Of a stretch of 64,000 bases of DNA, positions 9,601 to 17,997 are shown one piece after another. Location of the stretch: NCBI GenBank assembly GCA_013416485.1, contig JACCEO010000008.1, positions 92,387-156,386 on the forward strand. Reading direction: 5' to 3'. Both the position numbers and the translations under genes were made by a program. Every line of letters starts with the position of its first letter. Positions within the stretch are counted from its first letter, which is position 1. This DNA is from Alcaligenaceae bacterium (GTDB lineage: Bacteria; Pseudomonadota; Gammaproteobacteria; Burkholderiales; Burkholderiaceae_B). The notes below the pieces were generated by a model that was given only the letters and a program-made list of their open reading frames with translations, made no database searches and was not told where the DNA came from.

Positions 9601-10469
9601 GAGGTGGCCTTTTTACCCATTAGCCCGTGCGGCTTAATCAACAAGACAACCGCCATACCCAAAAACGGCAATATCAGGTTGACCTCAGGGAAGAAACGCC
9701 CGCCAAAGCCGTAAATCAGGCCTAACACTATGGCCCCTAAAAACGTGCCTGGGAAACTACCCAAGCCACCAATCACGACCACAATAAAACTTTCGATAAT
9801 GATTTTGTCACCCATGCCTGGGTCAATGGCACGCATGGGCGCTGCCACCACTCCCCCTACAGCAGCCAACCATGCGCCAAAGGCAAACACCCCGGTAATC
9901 ACCAGTTTGGTGTTAATACAAAGCGCTTGGGCCATTTCACGATCAAGTGCCGCAGCCCGCATGATTTTCCCGACTCGGGTACGGTTAAATAACAACCACA
10001 ACGCACTAACAACTACCAATCCGACAGTCACCACAAAAAGACTGTAAATAGGATAAGTAATGCCCCCTGGCAAAGTCGCTGTGCCCTGCAACAAGGCAGG
10101 GGGATCTACAACATAGATACCTGCACCCCAAATCAGGCGCACGGATTCATTCAGAATCAGCAACAAGGCAAACGTTAATAGCAGACTGTCGGAAATTTCA
10201 CGCTGATAGATAAAGCGCAACATAAGCCGGTCAATAAGCACAGCCAAGGCCGCCACCCCCAAGGGCGCAATCAACAAGGTCAACCAGAACGACATGCCCA
10301 ACATAATCATGCAGGTATATGCCAGATACGCACCCAGCATATAAAGAGCACCATGAGCAAAATTAATGACGTTAAGTACGCCAAAAACTATGTTCAACCC
10401 AACGGCAATAATAAATAGCAATAGCCCGATATCCAGGCTATTGAGCAACGCCATCCAAAAACTGCTCAT
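9597..10469 (-). CDS. livH: branched-chain amino acid-type ABC transporter permease LivH
   Basis: This permease subunit has 290 residues. It contains the LivH hallmark LNIVFGVLNVINFAHGALYM (about 25-44) and the second motif RTRVGKIMRAAALDREMAQA in the cytoplasmic loop, with GGLGSFPGTFLGAIVLG near the C-terminus. The ATG at 10469 has a strong GGAGGG ribosome-binding site. It follows the binding-protein gene after 90 bp containing a stable hairpin. Confidence 0.92.
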   Translation of the reverse strand: MSSFWMALLNSLDIGLLLFIIAVGLNIVFGVLNVINFAHGALYMLGAYLAYTCMIMLGMSFWLTLLIAPLGVAALAVLIDRLMLRFIYQREISDSLLLTFALLLILNESVRLIWGAGIYVVDPPALLQGTATLPGGITYPIYSLFVVTVGLVVVSALWLLFNRTRVGKIMRAAALDREMAQALCINTKLVITGVFAFGAWLAAVGGVVAAPMRAIDPGMGDKIIIESFIVVVIGGLGSFPGTFLGAIVLGLIYGFGGRFFPEVNLILPFLGMAVVLLIKPHGLMGKKATS

Positions 10470-10496
10470 GATGCCCTCCGTTTATTGTTCGTAGCC

Positions 10497-10520
10497 CCTC
10501 TGGCAAATCGGTGCCAGAGG
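10497..10520 (-). other. intercistronic hairpin between livK and livH
   Basis: A perfect 9-bp stem (CCTCTGGCA / TGCCAGAGG) with a 6-nt loop and no T-tract. In binding-protein transporter operons such hairpins often stabilise the upstream message, so the binding protein is made in excess over the membrane subunits. That role is inferred here. Confidence 0.6.
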
Positions 10521-10559
10521 ATTGATACCAACCACTAACGAGTCAAGCGCGTGGCTTGA

Positions 10560-11780
10560 TTACATCTTGCATTCAGGGTCAACAGGTGGGGTAATTTTCT
10601 CGCCATCAAAAAAGGTTACATCGGTAAGCGAGCGGATTTTGTCCTTGGCATTCATGGCAGCCGTTTTCCCCCAGGTTGGGCCTATCAGGGCCTGGTTATC
10701 ACCCTTGCGGAAAGTTAAGGTGCCGGTAGGTGCGGGTATGCTTAGCCCGGAGAGCGCCTGAATCACAGCTTTGCCATCTGTACTGCCCGCTTTTTCCATA
10801 GCTGCCTTAATGGCATACACCGCCACATAAGCACCTTCGGCGTTATAACTAGGTGGTGTGCCATAGTTTTTTTCGTAGGACGCGACAAATTTATTATTTA
10901 ATTCGTTGTCATGGGCGTCGTACCAGTAACGCGTACCTAGCCATACTCCTTCGGGCATCTGATCACCCAGAGCGGCCAGCACTTCAGTAGCGGCCCCTAC
11001 AGTTAGCAAGACTTCAAAGCCTTGCTGGAAAAACCCACGGTTATTCGCCTGACGTATAAAGTTAACCAGATCCCCGCCCCACAAGGAAATTAATACACCA
11101 TCAGGCTTGGATTCCATGACCCCATTAATAAATGGGGTGAAGTCTTCAGCACCAAAACGCGGGAAAGCAGTTTCGGACATTAGCACGACATCTGGGGATT
11201 TCTCTTTCAGATATTTGCTAAAAAACTCCCAAGACTGGTGACCAAAAGCGTAGTCTGGACCTATAGTGGTCCATTTTTTGGCACCAGTTTTGGCGGCAAC
11301 AGCTGCTGCACCCTCCATGTTCTGGTTGACGTTAACGCTAACCCGATAGGTATAGGCGTTACATAACCTGCCGGTGACATCAGGGGTTGCCGCGTGGGTA
11401 ATAATAAAAGGCTTGCCCAGTTCGGGTAGCACAGGTACCAGGCCTTGCGCCACACCAGAGCTATCTAGCCCCATCAGGACATCGACCTTATCCTGGTAAA
11501 CCAATTTTCGAGCGGCTTGTATAGCGACGGCCGCTTTACCTTGGCCATCTTCCAGAGTCAACGCCAGTTGACGATTTAACACACCACCAGCGGCATTGAT
11601 TTCATTCATGGCCAGTTCTATGCCCTGCTGAGCAAACTTACCATACTATGCGGCGCTGCCCGACATGATGTAGATGGCCCCTATGCGTATGGGATCTTGG
11701 GCCGCATGCGCAGGTGCTAGCGTAAATGCCCCTGCAATTGCCAATGAGAGTAAAGGTCGTTTAGCGAAAATAGTAAACAT
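10560..11780 (-). pseudogene. livK: Liv-type periplasmic substrate-binding protein gene with an in-frame amber stop
   Basis: Read through, the frame encodes a 406-position ABC binding protein. The signal peptide MFTIFAKRPLLSLAIAGAFT ends near AHAA, and the mature part starts RIGAIYIMSGSAA. Codon 45 is TAG (11646-11648), followed in the same frame by YGKFAQQGIELAMNEINAAG, the canonical N-terminal ligand-binding region. The rest continues intact to the end at 10560. The start ATG at 11780 has AAGGAG. Only one base change separates it from an intact gene, so it is a recent mutation, a sequencing error, or a suppressed stop. A restart at the ATG of 11609 would lack the signal peptide and the first strand and should not be exported. 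The four downstream transporter genes are intact. Confidence 0.85.
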
Positions 11781-11805
11781 GGGTGTTTCTCCTTGAGGAA
11801 CAATT

Positions 11806-11825
11806 TGCCGACAGCGTTGTCGGCA
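11806..11825. promoter_or_regulatory. perfect dyad upstream of livK
   Basis: TGCCGACA and TGTCGGCA are separated by 4 nt and lie 26 bp upstream of the livK start. There is no T-tract. It could be an operator for the liv operon or a hairpin at the end of the acyl-CoA ligase transcript. Confidence 0.4.
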
Positions 11826-11865
11826 TCGAATCAGGTGTTTCGAATCTGCATGTTTTCTGTATAGC

Positions 11866-11905
11866 TTGTTGGATAATGCGCTACGCGCGTCATCCGACCT
11901 ACGCA
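11866..11905. repeat. REP-like extragenic palindrome
   Basis: The segment contains TTGGATAATGCGC and GCGCGTCATCCGAC around TAC, followed by CTACGCA. This resembles the GTCGGATxxxGCG...CGCxxxATCCGAC type of repetitive extragenic palindromes that lie just after stop codons in many proteobacteria. It sits 5 bp beyond the acyl-CoA ligase stop. I found no second copy in this window, so the repeat status is inferred from form. Confidence 0.45.
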
Positions 11906-11910
11906 GTACA

Positions 11911-13542
11911 TCATAGTGGTCGCGCACCCGATAATGTATCCCGCAAAATATTCTTGCGGATCTTGCCTGTGGACGTTTTCGGTAGTTCACCAAAAACGAT
12001 ATGCTTGGGGACCTTGAACGACGCCATATGCTGCTTGCAAAAGGCAATAAACTCCTGCTCGGTTACCGGTTGCGTATCGTCTTGCAGGGCGATAAACGCG
12101 CAAGGTACTTCACCCCATTTTTCGTCCAACATGGCCACTACTGCCGCCTCAAATACCTTGGGATGGCGGTATAGGACTTCTTCAATTTCCTGACTGGATA
12201 TATTTTCGCCCCCAGAAATAATAATGTCTTTGGAGCGATCTTTAATTTCCACATAACCATCTGGATGTATCACCGCCAGATCCCCGGTATGAAACCAACC
12301 GTCCCTGAAGGCAGCCTGGGTTCCGGCCTCATTTTTCAAATACCCCATCATGAGCGTATTACCACGCAATAACAGCTCGCCTAAAGTGACACCGTCAGCG
12401 GGTACATAGCCAGAGCCATCCAGTTGCCCCACATTCACGCTGTCTATACCCAACAAACCCACACCTTGTCTGGCCATTTTTTGAGCAAGTTCATCGGGAG
12501 ATAAATCTTGCCAGTCGTTTTGCCATACGCATAAGGCCGATGGCCCGTAAGATTCGGTCAAACCATATAAATGCGTAATTTGAAAGCCGATGTCTTGTGC
12601 GCGGCTAATCACCGGGCTAGGTGGTGCAGCCCCTCCCAATGCAAACTGCACCGGCGTCGCCAAGGTAAGACCTTGTTTATGGAAATCGCTTAACAACATA
12701 TTCAACACTATGGGTGCGCCGCACATATGCGTTACCTGATGTGCGCTAATACGTTGTAAAACCTGATCCGCCTGAACCTTACGCAAACACACATGCGTTC
12801 CCCCCACTGCTGTCACTGCCCAGGGATAGCACCAGCCATTGCAATGGAACATGGGCAAGGTCCACAAATAAACCGTGTCTGCCGTCATGTTGAACGCCAT
12901 TGCGTTACTAAGCGCTGCCAGGTAAGCACCACGGTGGTGGTATACCACCCCCTTGGGATTGCCCGTCGTGCCCGACGTATAGTTAAGTGCAATGGCATCC
13001 CATTCGTCAGGGACTTTGGCCCATGTGTAATTTGGATCTCCGCTGGCTAACAGGCTTTCGTAGTCCAAAGTAGTTATAGACAGCGGCTTGCCACCCTGAC
13101 GTGTGACAGCAACCAACCTAGGTGGTGACGCCATAGCCGCTACCACCTGCCCAACCAGTTCTTCGAACTCAGTATCGTAGAATAAAAGACGAGATTCGCC
13201 ATGCTCTAGAATAAACGCCAAGGTGCCTGCATCCAAGCGGGTATTCAGTGCATTAAGCACAGCACCTATCATAGGAACCGAGTAGTGGCTTTCCAGCAGT
13301 TCATGTGTGTTGAAACACAAGGCAGAAACGGTATCGCCTGCCCCTATACCTAAAGTTTGCAAAGCTGACGCCATGCTGCAACACCGGCGGTATAAGTCAC
13401 GGTAGTTCAGCACCATGTCGTCGTCAATTACTGCAGTTTTGTCTGGAAAAATATACGCGGATCGTTGCAACAAACTAATCGGCGTCAAACTAGAGTAATT
13501 GGCCGACTGCTTATTCAAGCCAAGTTGATACTTACCGCCCAT
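11911..13542 (-). CDS. acyl-CoA synthetase (AMP-forming fatty acid/short-chain acid-CoA ligase)
   Basis: This member of the ANL superfamily activates a carboxylic acid via acyl-AMP to its CoA thioester. The AMP-binding P-loop YTSGTTGNPKG is at residues 188-198, the A5 motif is YGLTE, the A7 region is WFHTGDLAVIHPDGY, and the C-terminal catalytic Lys is in KTSTGKIRK. At 543 residues it resembles the medium-chain (AlkK-like) and DmdB-like ligases; the substrate cannot be told. It starts at an ATG with GGAG upstream. It lies just upstream of the liv-type importer on the same strand, but a dyad and a REP-like element separate them. Confidence 0.88.
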   Translation of the reverse strand: MGGKYQLGLNKQSANYSSLTPISLLQRSAYIFPDKTAVIDDDMVLNYRDLYRRCCSMASALQTLGIGAGDTVSALCFNTHELLESHYSVPMIGAVLNALNTRLDAGTLAFILEHGESRLLFYDTEFEELVGQVVAAMASPPRLVAVTRQGGKPLSITTLDYESLLASGDPNYTWAKVPDEWDAIALNYTSGTTGNPKGVVYHHRGAYLAALSNAMAFNMTADTVYLWTLPMFHCNGWCYPWAVTAVGGTHVCLRKVQADQVLQRISAHQVTHMCGAPIVLNMLLSDFHKQGLTLATPVQFALGGAAPPSPVISRAQDIGFQITHLYGLTESYGPSALCVWQNDWQDLSPDELAQKMARQGVGLLGIDSVNVGQLDGSGYVPADGVTLGELLLRGNTLMMGYLKNEAGTQAAFRDGWFHTGDLAVIHPDGYVEIKDRSKDIIISGGENISSQEIEEVLYRHPKVFEAAVVAMLDEKWGEVPCAFIALQDDTQPVTEQEFIAFCKQHMASFKVPKHIVFGELPKTSTGKIRKNILRDTLSGARPL

Positions 13543-13572
13543 GCAAACTCCTTACTGTTCCAGACATTTCGA

Positions 13573-13603
13573 GTTAATACAAACTAGCTTGGCCTGTATT
13601 AAC
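13573..13603. promoter_or_regulatory. candidate operator upstream of the acyl-CoA ligase gene
   Basis: A perfect inverted repeat GTTAATACA / TGTATTAAC with a 13-bp spacer lies 31 bp upstream of the acyl-CoA ligase ATG, in the gap between that gene and the divergent FUSC gene. Its AT-rich arms suit a TetR- or MarR-type operator. The regulator is not in the window. Confidence 0.4.
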
Positions 13604-13775
13604 AACAAAAGCAATCCAGCAAAACCCCAGTATTGAACATGCTGGTGATTTTTATCCAGTATGCACGCCCCAGTCTCGCAAGATAGCGTCGTTATCTGTG
13701 CCAGGTGCAACGGGACACCTACTAATATGTCTATATACTAAGTACCCAGACCGCCCTAGTTTTATTCCTGTATAC

Positions 13776-15953
13776 ATGTCCACACACATCCCACAACTGC
13801 AACGCTTCTTTCATAGCCACTACTTTTTCAGCGGCCTGCGTCAAGCGGTGGGCGTGTTGTTACCTGCCCTGTCTCTTAGCTGGCTGTTTAACTTGTATAG
13901 CGTGGGGATAATTGCGTCCGTTGGTGCCGCTTGCGTGGCCATACTGGATCAAGCTGGTGGGCCGCGTCGCTACGGCACCAATGGCATGCTAGGTGCGATC
14001 TTGCTAGGGTCAGTCACTGCCGCTATTACTGGTCTGGCATCCTCACACCAGATCGCCATCTGGATGTTGGTACCCCTGCTGTGCTTTTTGTTCTCCATGT
14101 TTACCGTGTTTGGCAAACAGGGTGGCTTACTGGGTCTGGCCTGCTTATTGATTATGACGCTGACCATGCGTACGCCCCTGACTCCTCACGAAGTCTTCTT
14201 GCACACGCTATGGTCGTTTATGGGCGGCTTGTTCTACTTTGGCTACAGTTACTTGCTGCACAGGCTGTTCTGGCATCGCGAAGAACAACAAGCGTTGTCG
14301 GTCGCTTTATTCGCTACTGCTGATTACATAACCATCCGATCCACTTTCTACGATATGGATAGCGACCTTGAGGATAGCTACCGTCGCCTGATACCCAGTC
14401 AAGCCGTCATGACGGAAAGCCACCAAGCTGCCAGGGAAATGATACTGCGCGAACTACCGCGCGGTCAGCAGCGCTGGAAGCGGTTTCAAGTGTCAACGTT
14501 AAATGTCTTTATTGATATGGTCGCTCTGATGGACACTATGGTTGCCACACACACAGACTACGCGACACTGCGTCGCGTATTACCTGACAGCGATGTACTG
14601 ATGTTTTCACGTGATGCTCTGCAAAAAACAGCTGACAATGTGTCTGAAATTGCCTTGACCATAGCCCGGAACCGAGTCGTCAAGCTACGCGGCGGCGTCA
14701 AGGCTGAACTGCGTGCCATTGAATACGAACTGGAAAAATACAAACGAAAAGGGTTATCGGAAACCGAGCCTGAGGTCTATGCCCTATTGGTGCAAATACT
14801 GCGCCGTCTGCGTAACGCGGCACGCATTGTGACGCGCATGGCAACCCACACTCAAAGTGCCACAGCCACTACGCTAGTGGACGAGCGCCTAGACAATTCT
14901 TTGGGTCGTTTTTTATCGCGCCAAGAGTTTCGCCCCGGCCTACTTACCAGTAACCTGCGTCTGGATTCACCGCACTTTCGCTACTCACTTAGGGTGGCCG
15001 CCGCAGCCATGCTGGCAATGACCTTAAGTGCTGTCTTGGCAAGTCAGAAAATTGTACAAACTTTTGTGCCTGGTATGACGTCACACACCTACTGGATCAT
15101 ATTGACCATAATCATTATTATGAAACCAGGCTTTGCGCTAACGCGCCAACGTAACGGTAAACGACTAACGGGCACCCTGATAGGCTGCGGTCTGGCACTG
15201 GTGCTATTTAACGTTACAGATAACTTGGATATTTATCTGTTAATTCTAGTGGTAACCAGCATACTGGGGTACAGCCTAATCCAGTTGAACTACATGATTT
15301 CCGGGATTTTCAATACCTTGTTTGTGCTATTGGTGTTCCATTTTTTATCGCCGGGTTCAAACTTTGTCATTGGCGAGCGCCTGATGGACACATTTATAGG
15401 CTGCGTACTCGCCCTGCTATGCAGTTATATATTGCCGTGGTGGGAATATAACTTTATGACATCACTAGCTACTGCGGCGAAAAAGGCCAACCACGAATTC
15501 CTGAAAACTGGTTTGCACTATGCCAGTTTAAGTCGTGAAAAAACACCTGCTGACCCCGAGCTCCATGAAGCCGACATGCGTTGGCGCGTTGCCCGAAAAA
15601 ATGCGTATATTGCCTTCAGTAACTTTGCCTCGGCCTTTTATCGCATGATGGATGAACCGATACGGCGCCAGCACCATGTCCCTGAACTTAACCATTTACT
15701 GATACAGAACCACGTTCTGGCTTCACAAATTACTGCCGCCGTACCTATTTTGGCCACAATACCTGACGTACCAGAAGGTATCGCCAAGTCACTGGACGCC
15801 ATTGAACTGTATATGCAAGACCAAGATGCCACACCCCCTGTGTCCATAGAGACCCAAGGCGAACTGGCTGCCCTGGCCTACCCTATACGGCAAATGGTCA
15901 AAGCGGCGCAGCTAATACGCCAAGAAATGCGTGGCTTAGGGCAAATGAGCTGA
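13776..15953 (+). CDS. FUSC-family inner-membrane protein (YccS/AaeB-like)
   Basis: The product (725 aa from the ATG at 13776; the longer frame begins with GTG) shows the doubled architecture of the fusaric acid resistance family. It has an N-terminal block of about six hydrophobic segments (residues about 25-160), a long charged cytoplasmic region (about 165-400), a second membrane block (about 420-545) with MKPGFALTRQRNGKRLTGTL, and a second soluble tail. The second block's PGFxxTRQRxxxRxxGT pattern is the FUSC-like signature. Members include aromatic acid efflux components and YccS-like proteins of unknown role. No partner membrane-fusion gene is adjacent, so an efflux function is uncertain. 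It ends 5 bp before the convergent yaaA. Confidence 0.82.
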   Translation: MSTHIPQLQRFFHSHYFFSGLRQAVGVLLPALSLSWLFNLYSVGIIASVGAACVAILDQAGGPRRYGTNGMLGAILLGSVTAAITGLASSHQIAIWMLVPLLCFLFSMFTVFGKQGGLLGLACLLIMTLTMRTPLTPHEVFLHTLWSFMGGLFYFGYSYLLHRLFWHREEQQALSVALFATADYITIRSTFYDMDSDLEDSYRRLIPSQAVMTESHQAAREMILRELPRGQQRWKRFQVSTLNVFIDMVALMDTMVATHTDYATLRRVLPDSDVLMFSRDALQKTADNVSEIALTIARNRVVKLRGGVKAELRAIEYELEKYKRKGLSETEPEVYALLVQILRRLRNAARIVTRMATHTQSATATTLVDERLDNSLGRFLSRQEFRPGLLTSNLRLDSPHFRYSLRVAAAAMLAMTLSAVLASQKIVQTFVPGMTSHTYWIILTIIIIMKPGFALTRQRNGKRLTGTLIGCGLALVLFNVTDNLDIYLLILVVTSILGYSLIQLNYMISGIFNTLFVLLVFHFLSPGSNFVIGERLMDTFIGCVLALLCSYILPWWEYNFMTSLATAAKKANHEFLKTGLHYASLSREKTPADPELHEADMRWRVARKNAYIAFSNFASAFYRMMDEPIRRQHHVPELNHLLIQNHVLASQITAAVPILATIPDVPEGIAKSLDAIELYMQDQDATPPVSIETQGELAALAYPIRQMVKAAQLIRQEMRGLGQMS

Positions 15954-15958
15954 ACACC

Positions 15959-16753
15959 TTAAGCAGCAGCCAAATCCCGTCGAAACACCAGTTTTTCAGG
16001 GCTGGATTGTGTCGCCTCGAAGGCATAGCCTGCGCTATTAAATGCCTGTAAGCCTTGGGGGTCAGTAATACCATGATCAATAGCGTAGCGTGCCATCAGA
16101 CCGCGCGCCCGCTTGGCATGAAAACTGATAATTTTCCAAGCACCATTTTTATAATCCTGGAATACACACTGCACTACACGCGCCTTTAACGCTTTCAAGT
16201 CTACTGCCTTGAAATACTCTTCAGAGGCCAAATTCAAAATCACAGGCTGGCCTGATGGCGAACTGGCGGCTGACTGTAAATGCTGGTTCAGGTAGTTAGC
16301 AATGGTAGTGCCCCACCAGCTATATAAACCCACGCCGACATCTGTAGGTAAGCGAGTACCCATTTCCAGCCGATACGGTTGCATTAGGTCCAGCGGGCGC
16401 AATACACCATACAAACCGCTGAGTATGGCCACATGCTGTTGTGCCCATTCCAATTGCTGATCAGATAAGCCCGTGGCATCCAGACCAGCGTATACGTCGC
16501 CATTAAAGGCCAGGATGGCCTGACGTGAATTTCTTAGGTTAAATTCAGGTACCCATGCAGAATAACGTTGTGCATTCAGTTGTGCCAGCGGTTCGCTAAG
16601 CTTCATTAGACTGGCAATTTCAGAAGCTGGCTTTTGCTTAAGCACATTAATAAGCCCTTGTGCTTGCTCAACAAACTGAGGCTGGCTGTGCAAAGTGGTA
16701 CGTACCACCGAGTCATAATCCAGTTTCTTGGCTGGTGATAACAAAATCAGCAT
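15959..16753 (-). CDS. yaaA: peroxide stress protein YaaA (UPF0246)
   Basis: YaaA limits free iron and DNA damage during peroxide stress in E. coli and belongs to the DUF328/UPF0246 family. The start at 16753 gives MLILLSPAKKLDYDS, the invariant N-terminus; the longer frame begins with TTG. Other conserved stretches are FNGDVYAGLDA (about 85-95), ILSGLYGVLRPLDLMQPYRLEM within 110-135, and ISFHAKRARGLMARY near the C-terminus. At 264 residues its length is normal. It is convergent with the FUSC gene. Confidence 0.93.
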   Translation of the reverse strand: MLILLSPAKKLDYDSVVRTTLHSQPQFVEQAQGLINVLKQKPASEIASLMKLSEPLAQLNAQRYSAWVPEFNLRNSRQAILAFNGDVYAGLDATGLSDQQLEWAQQHVAILSGLYGVLRPLDLMQPYRLEMGTRLPTDVGVGLYSWWGTTIANYLNQHLQSAASSPSGQPVILNLASEEYFKAVDLKALKARVVQCVFQDYKNGAWKIISFHAKRARGLMARYAIDHGITDPQGLQAFNSAGYAFEATQSSPEKLVFRRDLAAA

Positions 16754-16780
16754 GTAATACCTTTTCAATCAACGTTATAC

Positions 16781-16820
16781 AACCCTAAGGGCAGCAAACA
16801 ATTTGCGCCCCTTAAGGTTT
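16781..16820 (-). terminator. possible hairpin after bdhA
   Basis: Imperfect inverted repeat AACCCTAAGGGC / GCCCCTTAAGGTTT downstream of the bdhA stop. There is no clear T-tract on the minus strand, so the terminator call is weak. Confidence 0.35.
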
Positions 16821-16850
16821 ACTTCTTGCGCCTAAAAGACGGGCTGCAAT

Positions 16851-17633
16851 TTAGCGAGCCGTCCAACCGCCATCCAATGTTAATGTAGTACCCGTCATTT
16901 GAGCAGCAGCGTCAGAAGCCAGGAATACCGCAGCACCACCCAATTGTTCGGGGGTCACGAACTGCAATGAAGGTTGCTTTTCAAGCAACAAGTCACGGGC
17001 AGCGGTTTCAACATCGCAACCATGCTTTTCGGCCTGTGCCTTAATTTGAGCTTCGACCAAGGGTGTACGTACCCAGCCTGGACAGATCGCATTGCACGTA
17101 ATACCGTTACCCGCATTTTCCAAAGCGGTTACCTTGGTCAAACCCACTACACCATGCTTGGCTGCCACATAAGCCGACTTATTCACCGAACCCACCAAGC
17201 CATGCACCGACGCGATATTAATAATGCGTCCCCAACCTTGCTTTTGCATATGCGGCAGGGCTGCAGCCGTACCATGAAATACCGCCGATAGGTTCAAAGC
17301 GATAATGGCATCCCAGCGATCGATAGGGAAGTCCTGTATGGGGCTGACATGTTGTATACCTGCGTTATTCACTAGAATATCTACGCTGCCCAAGGCCTGA
17401 ACGGCGTCATCAATAAACTGACGCGTCGCCTCTGCTTGCATAAGGTCGGCATTGATGTATACCGCCTTTACTGCAAACTCCAGCTCAATATTAATACGTA
17501 CTTTTTCTATGGCCGCAGGATCGCCAAAGCCATTTAGCACGATGTTGGCTCCGTTAGATGCCAGTTCACGCGCAACGGCCAAGCCGATGCCACTGGTTGA
17601 GCCTGTAATGACTGCGTTTTTACCTGTAAGCAT
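16851..17633 (-). CDS. bdhA: 3-hydroxybutyrate dehydrogenase (SDR family)
   Basis: The enzyme interconverts (R)-3-hydroxybutyrate and acetoacetate with NAD, in polyhydroxybutyrate and ketone-body metabolism. The short-chain dehydrogenase features are complete: TGSTSGIG at residues 10-17, NNAGIQHVSP at about 90, the catalytic Ser in IINIASVHGLVGS, and the YxxxK pair in YVAAK. The 3-hydroxybutyrate dehydrogenase subgroup is indicated by AGIQHV, the VHG segment and the C-terminal MTGTTLTLDGGWTAR. At 260 residues its length is normal. A GGAAAG site precedes the ATG at 17633. It appears monocistronic. Confidence 0.88.
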   Translation of the reverse strand: MLTGKNAVITGSTSGIGLAVARELASNGANIVLNGFGDPAAIEKVRINIELEFAVKAVYINADLMQAEATRQFIDDAVQALGSVDILVNNAGIQHVSPIQDFPIDRWDAIIALNLSAVFHGTAAALPHMQKQGWGRIINIASVHGLVGSVNKSAYVAAKHGVVGLTKVTALENAGNGITCNAICPGWVRTPLVEAQIKAQAEKHGCDVETAARDLLLEKQPSLQFVTPEQLGGAAVFLASDAAAQMTGTTLTLDGGWTAR

Positions 17634-17859
17634 GTTCTTCCTTTCCTAGGTGGTCGAAAACTGCCAATATGGCACCACTGCCCATGACACTATTCTTATA
17701 GAGCAGCTTTGAGCTTACCTGTAGTGTACCGCCACCCTGACCACAAGGCGCCAAGATATGGATTAGGCGTTTTTTGTTTTTTTTGTTAGAATTGCGGCCT
17801 TACTTGCCCTGCGAGCCACCTTCGACCCGGTGACTCGCGTATGTAATCAGGCAGGTTCA

Positions 17860-17949
17860 GGACAGGTGGCAGAGTGGTCGAATGCGCTGGACTCGAAATC
17901 CAGTTTACGTTTAGGCGTAACGTGAGTTCGAATCTCACCCTGTCCGCCA
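17860..17949 (+). tRNA. tRNA-Ser (anticodon CGA)
   Basis: The acceptor stem GGACAGG pairs with CCTGTCC, followed by G and an encoded CCA. The anticodon arm CTGGA-CTCGAAA-TCCAG exposes CGA, reading UCG. A long variable arm (TTTACGTTTAGGCGTAACGTGA region) is typical of class II serine tRNAs, and the T-loop GTTCGAATC is canonical. Length is 90 nt. It lies immediately before the accessory-looking autotransporter gene. Confidence 0.95.
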
Positions 17950-17959
17950 CAAATTATGC

Positions 17960-17997
17960 AAAACCCGCACAGCCTATGGCAGTGCGGGTTTTTTCTT
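17960..17997. terminator. bidirectional terminator between tRNA-Ser and the autotransporter gene
   Basis: Stem AACCCGCAC / GTGCGGGTT with a loop of about 10 nt is flanked by A residues on one side and six T residues on the other. It follows tRNA-Ser on the plus strand and the autotransporter stop (17997) on the minus strand, so it can serve both. Confidence 0.8.

Noticed and set aside
11609..11609. Internal restart of the livK gene at the ATG of 11609
   Set aside because: It would lack the signal peptide and the first beta strand, so export and binding are not expected.
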